In this document: positions 1 through 6,500 of the stretch, in pieces
Position numbering within the stretch: the stretch's first letter is position 1
How the letters are laid out: each line of letters opens with the position of its first letter
NCBI GenBank assembly: GCA_020052115.1
Contig: JAGVPR010000356.1
Span: 1 to 8,397, forward strand
From: Candidatus Eiseniibacteriota bacterium
Lineage (GTDB): Bacteria; Eisenbacteria; RBG-16-71-46; JAGVPR01
Reading direction: 5' to 3'
DNA: 8,397 bases
Made by a program: the position numbers and the translations under genes
The notes under the pieces: model-generated
What the model was told of the DNA's origin: nothing
Seen by the model: the letters and a program-made list of their open reading frames with translations, nothing else
Database searches by the model: none

Positions 1-82
1 AGTGAAAACTCCCTCCCCTGAAGAGGGTGGAAGGGATGTGTCACCCGGAAGAATCGCTTCTCACCCGCTGCATCCCGTGTAG
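1..82. other. Left-edge segment without a recognisable gene
   Basis: Short stretch with stops in the frame of the transposase remnant and no similarity I can name. A weak hairpin is possible (CCCTC 11-15 with GAGGG 23-27). It does not contain the missing N-terminal part of the transposase. Confidence 0.4.
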
Positions 83-349
83 TTGACTGCTCATTCCAAT
101 CCCTTCGTCGAGAGGCTCGTCGGCACGATCCGGAGAGATTGCCTCGATCACGTGATCGTCGTGAACGAGCGGCACCTTCAGCGGATCCTCAAGAACTACT
201 TCCACTACTACCACCATTGGCGCACGCATCAGTCGCTCGACATGAACTGCCCTGAACCTCGCCGGGTCCAAGCCGCCGATCGCGGCCGCGTTGTCGAGCA
301 CGAGGATCTCGGCGGCCTGCATCATCACTACGAGCGCATCGCCGCCTGA
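83..349 (+). pseudogene. C-terminal remnant of a DDE (rve-type) integrase/transposase
   Basis: An open frame of 88 codons that starts at a TTG right after an in-frame TAG (80-82) and ends at TGA 347-349. Its translation has the ending typical of integrase-core transposases of the IS3/IS481-like superfamily: NPFVERLVGTIRRDCLDHVI, then NERHL, a YFHYYHHWRTHQSL segment, a PEPR motif and a closing GGLHHHYER. In this family the Glu of 'FVER' (codon 110-112) is the third catalytic acid of the DDE triad. The two aspartates, the N-terminal helix-turn-helix and most of the RNase-H-like core would lie upstream, and only 82 bases are available there, with stops in frame. The homology begins abruptly near position 95-101, so this is a decayed or truncated copy and the TTG is probably not a real start. 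The element cannot transpose by itself. It runs convergent to the giant secreted-protein gene and probably marks an old insertion or rearrangement border. Family assignment is from memory of the motif; the exact IS family is not resolved. Confidence 0.85.
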
Positions 350-579
350 GAACCCGGCGGCCCGCCGTCGTTCGCTCCCCAGCAAGCAGGAGATCCATGC
401 CCAGAATGAGGCGTCAACCTGCCTGAGTAAGCCTCAGGTCGTCGCGCGTCGCCGATTGGTCGCTCGACCGCCGCCCAGGAGCAGCCGCTGCAGCGACTCC
501 GTTGAGGCGATTCGTCGCGGCAGGGGCGATTTCCAGTTCTCGGGACGGACAGGATATTCCGTGTCAGCCGTAGGCGGCC
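350..579. other. Spacer between convergent transposase remnant and large gene
   Basis: No convincing gene is seen on either strand; the open frames crossing this GC-rich stretch are Arg/Pro/Ser-rich and look like compositional shadows. It holds a small perfect hairpin, CCTGAG (422-427) and CTCAGG (433-438) with a 5-base loop, and the left arm of a 12-bp inverted repeat (497-508). It also holds an imperfect hairpin at 548-565 (GACAGGA, loop TAT, TCC-G-TGTC with one bulged base). None is followed by a T-run on either strand, so no classical intrinsic terminator can be named. The right end of the transposon that supplied the upstream remnant may lie here but was not identified. Confidence 0.5.
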
Positions 580-588
580 TCAACGGAG
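497..588. repeat. 12-bp perfect inverted repeat spanning the stop codon of the large gene
   Basis: CTCCGTTGAGGC at 497-508 is the exact reverse complement of GCCTCAACGGAG at 577-588, with a 68-base spacer. The right arm covers the last two sense codons and the TGA stop (580-582) of the large minus-strand gene. The spacer contains a smaller imperfect hairpin (548-565). In the minus-strand mRNA this could fold into a long 3'-end stem around an inner hairpin, which might stabilise the transcript end or take part in termination, but there is no U-tract. It could also be the remains of a target or end structure from the nearby mobile element. The match is seen directly; the role is inference. Confidence 0.6.
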
Positions 589-3500
589 CAGCACGATCTT
601 CCGAGCGGCTGCCGCGCCCGGCGTCTCCACCCGATAGAAGTACACGCCCGCCGGCGCACGCCGCCCGGCGTCGTCGCGACCGCTCCACTCGAGCGAGTGC
701 CGGCCGGGCTCGAAGACCCGCCGGGCCAGGAGAGCGACGCACCGGCCCTGCACGTCGAAGATCGCCGCCGTGACCAGCGCCCGCATCGGGAGATCGAACG
801 ACACGTGTGTCGCCTCACCGAAAGGATTCGGATGGCTCGCGTGGACCGCGAAGCGCGCCGGCGGCGAATCCGGTGGAACGTCGATCGTGCCGAGGATCCG
901 GGCGGCCGCCGCGTTCGCGAGGAACGCCTGGCGCCCCGCGCCCGCGACGATGGCGAAGGAGACCCTCACCGACTCCGAGGGGCCGAGATCGAACGGACCC
1001 GCCGCCATCACCATCGACCAGTCCTGGCGCTCCCATGTCGAGTCGTCGATCACGCCGTCGCTCAAGAAGGTCCATTTGTCCACGTCCCTCAGGTTGCCGT
1101 AAGGATTCACATACGTCGGATGATGTATCAGATGGAACGACGACGGCGATGACGGAGCGACCAACACGATTCCGACATGGGTGGAGTCGGCCTGCTGCCG
1201 GTTCATCATGTAGCCGGCCCGAGTCGTCGGATCGTAGCCTCCCTCGTTGAGGAGGTAGTCTCCGATGTCCCAGTCGAAGTACAACCCGACGCGCACCCCG
1301 TCGAGCGCCGTTCCGCTCACGTTGCGAACGGAGTAGTTCAGGAGGAGGAAGTCGTCGTGCTCCGGCGCCGGATAGGCGAGCCCTTCCTGCTCGACCTCGA
1401 TGCCGAGCGGCAAGGGGGCCCGGGTGTCACGCCAACGCGCCAGCGAACGCTGCGGGTCGGTCCCCTCCACTGACACTTCTCCCCCGGACGCCACGTCGAA
1501 ATCGTAATCATACGAAGCATCGCTCACGCGGTCGGATGCGACTCCTGCCCAGAACGAACCGCTGAAGAGATATTGCGGACCTCCCGGCCTCGGATAGACG
1601 AACCCCAGGCCGTACGTCTCGTCCTGCAGGCGATCCCAGAATCCGATAGCGCCTTCGTCCGTGACCGTGGTGAGAAAATTCGCGGCGTCGTGATCGGCGT
1701 AGCGCATCCGAGGTATGCGGAGGCGCACGGGAACCGACGTCGTGTCGAGGTCGGGATCGTTCGTCAGGACGAGGAGTGATCCCGAGTACACGCCCGCAGC
1801 GAGCGGCGTTGCATCGATGTGCACGGAAACTCCGACCGTGTCGCGGCCCGCGACGAAGCCGGTGGAGTCGAGAACGGAGATCCAGCTGTACTCGGCCTGC
1901 TTCGGCAGGGCGGGTGCCGGTCTGAGGATCTCCTCCTTCGGCGTCGCGGTGCGTTCTTTTGCTGCGCCGCTCCCCTCGCGGACCCAGTAGCCGTATTCGG
2001 CCTCGCCCGTGTTGGCGAGCGACAACGGAAGATCCGTCGAAGCTTCCTCGAACACGGTCGCGGCGAGCGAAGAGGGGAAGAGCGACGCCATCGCGTCCGT
2101 GCCATGCGCGTGAAGCGTGACCTCGACCGACGGCGATTCGCGATCGTCGGAGACGATCGTCAAAGCGCCGACCGTCTCGCTGGTGTCCGCCGGCGTGAAC
2201 GTCACCCGCACGGGCGCGAACTCACCGGGCGCGACGGCCACCGGGAGATAGATCTCTTCGAGGGAGTACTCCGCGGGTGTGACCGATGCCCCTGTGAGAT
2301 GGAGCGCATAGCCGCCGATGTTGCGCACGCGGAACGTCAGGCTCGTGGATTCTCCGAGAGGGCAGGGACCGAGATCCGTCGAACCGCCGGTCACGTCGTG
2401 CTCGACCGGTTCGCCGTAGCCTGTCTGGTCGATGAGAATCCGCACGGACACTTCAGGAGCGGCGGATTCGGCGTCGAGGGTGACGGCGAGCGCGGGCTCG
2501 TCGTCATCGTCGCACGCGATCGCCAGCGTGTCGGCATACCCGCCCACCGGCGAGGATTCGAACGTGACCGAGATCTCCTCGGAATCACCAGCCGCGATCT
2601 CGAACGGAGCGGCCGGCGCGGCGAAGCTGAAGTGCGCGCCGCCGGCCAACCCCACCGCGGAGACCGTGAGGGCCGATGTGCCCTCGTTGCGCACCCGGAC
2701 GCCGTGAGTCCGCGTGCTGTCGGCGTGAACGGCGCCGAACGCGAGGTGCACATCGCTCGTCGAAACCTCGGGCGCGACACCCGTCCCGGCCAGGACAGCC
2801 CTCAAAGCGGGGGTCAACGGCGAATCGGTCGTGACGAAGAGCGACTCGGCATCGGCCCCGAGGCCGGCCGGTGCATAGCGAACTGTGAGCGCGAGGCTGT
2901 CGCCGGCCGCGACGTCCGCCGGGAGGCCGGGCGAAGTGACCGAGAACGGACCCGATGTCGCGGCGGTGGTCACCGAGAGTGTGTCTCCGCCGGTGTTTCT
3001 CACGCGAAGAGTCAGCTCCCGCACGGCGCCCTTGCGCGTCGAGCCGAAATCGAGCGAAGCGCCGGAGAGAATCGCGTCGGGATACGCTCCCGTGCCGGTG
3101 AGATCGATCTCCACGCTGTCTTCGTCCGCGTCGTTCGTTTCGATCGTGAGCGTGGCGGCGTACGCGCGGGCTTCGGTCGGAGCGAACGCCAGCGCGAGCG
3201 AGACGCTGTCCCCCGCAGCCACGGTCGTCGACAAGGACGGCGAGAGAATCGTGAAGCCGGCCATGTCGAACGAGGCGGAGGTCAAGGCGAGAGCCGTCGT
3301 GCCGTCGTTGCTCACGGTGAGGTTCCACACATCTCTGTCGCCCGCCGCCACGGTGCCGAACGCGTGCGACAACGCCGAGAGCCTCAGCTCGGGAGCGAGC
3401 CCCGTTCCTGAAAGCGGCACATGGAGGTCCGGCTCGTCGCTATCGTTCGATGTGACGGCAAGCGTGTCAGCATTGACGGCCGGAGCAACAGGTGAATAGG

Positions 3501-6500
3501 AAACCGTCGCGGCCAGCGTGTCACCGGGCGCCACACTCACGGGCGGAACGACGCCGGACACCGAGAAGGCGCCGCCGGCCGTGAGGCCCGTGACGAGAAG
3601 GTCCGCGGTCCCCAGGTTGTAGATCTCGAATTCGAACGACGCGGATGAATCGACGACCACGCCCCCGAACTCCACGCTTGCCGCAGAGAGATCGATCTCC
3701 GGCTTTGCGACGTGCATGAGCGCGGGGATCGTCACGAGACTGTCGGCGTGGTCATCGCTCATCACCGCGACGGCGGCGGCGTAATCGTCTTCAGCGAGCG
3801 ATGTCGCGTCGAAGGTGACAGTCACCTGTGCGCTGTCGCCGGCTCCGACGCTGAATGTCGAGTCGGACAGGGAGAGCCAGGCGACTGATTCCGAGAGTCT
3901 TCCAACCAGGGCCGCCGTCCCCGAATTCCGGATCGTCAGTGTGGGACCGGCCATCTGACCCGGCTCGACCTGCGCCTCGAGCGTGTCGGGCGAGACTGCG
4001 ATGTCCCCGTGCTGAATCGTGATCATCCCGGGCGAATAGCTGCTCGCGCTCAGGGATCCGTCGGAGATGAGTCCGTACACGGCGTAGGCGCCCGCCGGGA
4101 TCCGACTCGTATCCCACGTGAACGTATTCGCCGGGTCATCCTCGCTCAGGTTCGAGGCGCCGTCGATCTGCGTCCCGTCGAACCCTACTCCGTCGGTGTC
4201 GTAGTAGAGGTTGATCGTCGCGTTGTCGGCGGGGTCAGGATCGCCGTCCACCCATGTGATGACGACGGCGTCTGTCGCGGTGCCGCCGGCGGGCGCGGTC
4301 AGGTTGATGGTCGGCGCTTGGTTCGCTGGTGGATTCCACACAGGATTCCACGCGACGGGACCCCCAATGACACCGGCAGGATTCTGCTGCGCGGCGCCCC
4401 AGTAGTTGCTCTTCGCGTTCATCATGACCGCTGTGGCGTTCTGAACGAACATCACGACGTGGCCGTCGAGACGGTTCATGCCGGGCGAAAGGGGCGGATT
4501 CCCCATGTCGGGCACCGCCACCTGGCTCTGCGCCACGGCGACCCCGATCCGGCTTCCGGTGATGGTGTTCCCCGTGAGCGTGGGCCAGGCGTCTGTCTTG
4601 CTGTAGCAACCGTACATGCCGTTCTGGACGATGCGGTTGTTCTGGATGAGCGGCGCCGCCTGTTGCGCGGTGTAGATACCGGCGTTCGCGTTCCCCGAGA
4701 CGTTGTTGCCCGTCACCAGCGGCTGGGCGACCATCCATCCCTCTCCGTCGAAGACGATCCCGTTCAGGTTCTCGCGCACGGAGTTGTTGCTCACCGTGAC
4801 ATTCTGCGCGCCACGGCCGCAGTCGATTCCGTTCCCGGTCTGATTACGGACGTCGTTGGCGGAAATGAGAAGGGACACCGGCGCCGGCGCGGCGACATTC
4901 ACGTCGTACTCGATGCCCGTCGTATTGCGCGTCACGGTGTTGGTGTCCACTCGCGTGACCGAGAACGGCGCCCCGAACACGTAGATGCCCGCGGCATCAC
5001 AGCGGCGGACGGTGTTTCGGAGGACCGTGCACGTCGAGCCGGGAACGGGAGCGGCGACGGCCGAGATTCCTGTGCCGGTGCACTCCTCCACGAGGCAATC
5101 CCGGACGAGCGGATTCCCTCCATCCCATGTGATGCCGGTCACCGCGTGGCGAATGGTGCAGTGATCGATCCGTGATCCGGCCCCCGGGTTCACAAGGTGG
5201 ATTCCCGCCCACCCGCCCCGAATCGACGATCCGCTCGCGAAAGTGATCGACTGCGCCGCGGTGCCGGGCGCGAGCAAGACCCCTTCGATGCGCAGTTTCC
5301 GTGTGCCGGTGAGATCCTGCGAGTAGAGCTGGTGGCCGGGATCGATGTCGAGCGTGTCCCCGGCGCTGATCTTCACCGTGCCGTGCATGCGGAACAGCGG
5401 AGCGGCGTTCCGGACACCGCCCTTCGAGTTGTTCACGAGATCGGTTAGATCCCAGCGACGGCCGTTTCCCGGACTCGCGTATTCGGGAGCAGCCTCGCCC
5501 TCCCAGCTCTTCGCGCTTTCGCGCAAACAAGAGTCGACGGCTGCCACCGCATAGTGATACGTCTCGCCGTTGAGCACGGACGGCCATACATCGGTGTACG
5601 TCGTGTCTTGGAGCCCCTCGACGAGGCGGGATCCGTACGACCCGTCCCCGATCCGCCGGTAGACCTTGTACGTGATCGGCGTCGAGGCCGAGACGTGGTT
5701 CCACCGAAGGGTGACGGTCGCGTTTCCAGCGTTCGCCGTGAGGTTGCTAGGAACGGCCGGCGGGGTCGCCGCGATGAAGAACGGTCCCAAAGTGGCGAAG
5801 TGGTTGTCCCAGTTCCCGACTTCGTCGACCGCTCGGATATGGAAGTACCAGCTCTCGCCGTCCGCCAGCGTGGCCGATGTCGTCGTGACCGCTGACGAAC
5901 CAAAATCCTTCGTGCTGTCGGGGCCGGTGCCCGCCGCCTGATTCCAGCAGATCGAATAGCCCTCGAGCCCGGAATGTGCATCTGTGGCGGCGGACCATGT
6001 CACATCGACAGTCCGATCGGCCGACTGCATGCAGTCATACTCACCAATCGCATCGGCGTGACTCGGGGAGGCGAGGTTCGAGACCAGCGAAGGATCGGTG
6101 ACATCCACGCGAGCCGACACCCGGACAATTCCTTGCTGACCGGGATCCGAGCCCCAGTTGCCGGCCGCATCCACGCCATGAACGCCGAACCAGTATCTTC
6201 CGCTCGCAAGGCCGTTGTAGACCTTCGAGTTCGATGTGCCCTCGCTGTACCTGTCAGGTGTCACGGTCGAGTCGCCGGATTGTGCGTAGCTATACCCGGT
6301 GATCCCCGAAAGATCCGTCTTCGTGAAGCTCCACGAGTACGTCACGTCGCCGTTTGCGTACCATCGCGACGGATCGGGATGCGAGGTGCACCCCGCGGCG
6401 AGCCACGGCGCTTCCCGGTCCACGCGGATCCGTCTGTGAGCTGTGGCCGTCCAGTTGCCTGCCCAGTCCGCGGCCCGCACGTGGAAGTAGTGATCGCCGT

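Noticed and set aside
85..100. Possible single-base deletion in the transposase just before NPF, since the other frame reads D-C-S-F-Q where the family has S-P-W-Q-N
   Set aside because: The resemblance is limited to a few codons and the upstream frame shows a stop and no further similarity, so truncation is the simpler reading.
548..565. Intrinsic terminator of the large gene
   Set aside because: The hairpin is short with a bulge and there is no T-run after it in the direction of transcription.
1819..3411. 530-codon open frame on the plus strand opposite the ASH region
   Set aside because: Arg/Gly/Glu-rich, without a recognisable domain, and antisense to well-supported repeats. High GC at codon positions of the real gene explains the open frame.
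4009..5175. 388-codon plus-strand open frame opposite the beta-helix
   Set aside because: Composition (Arg, Val, His, Asp-rich) and lack of domain pattern mark it as a shadow of the minus-strand gene.
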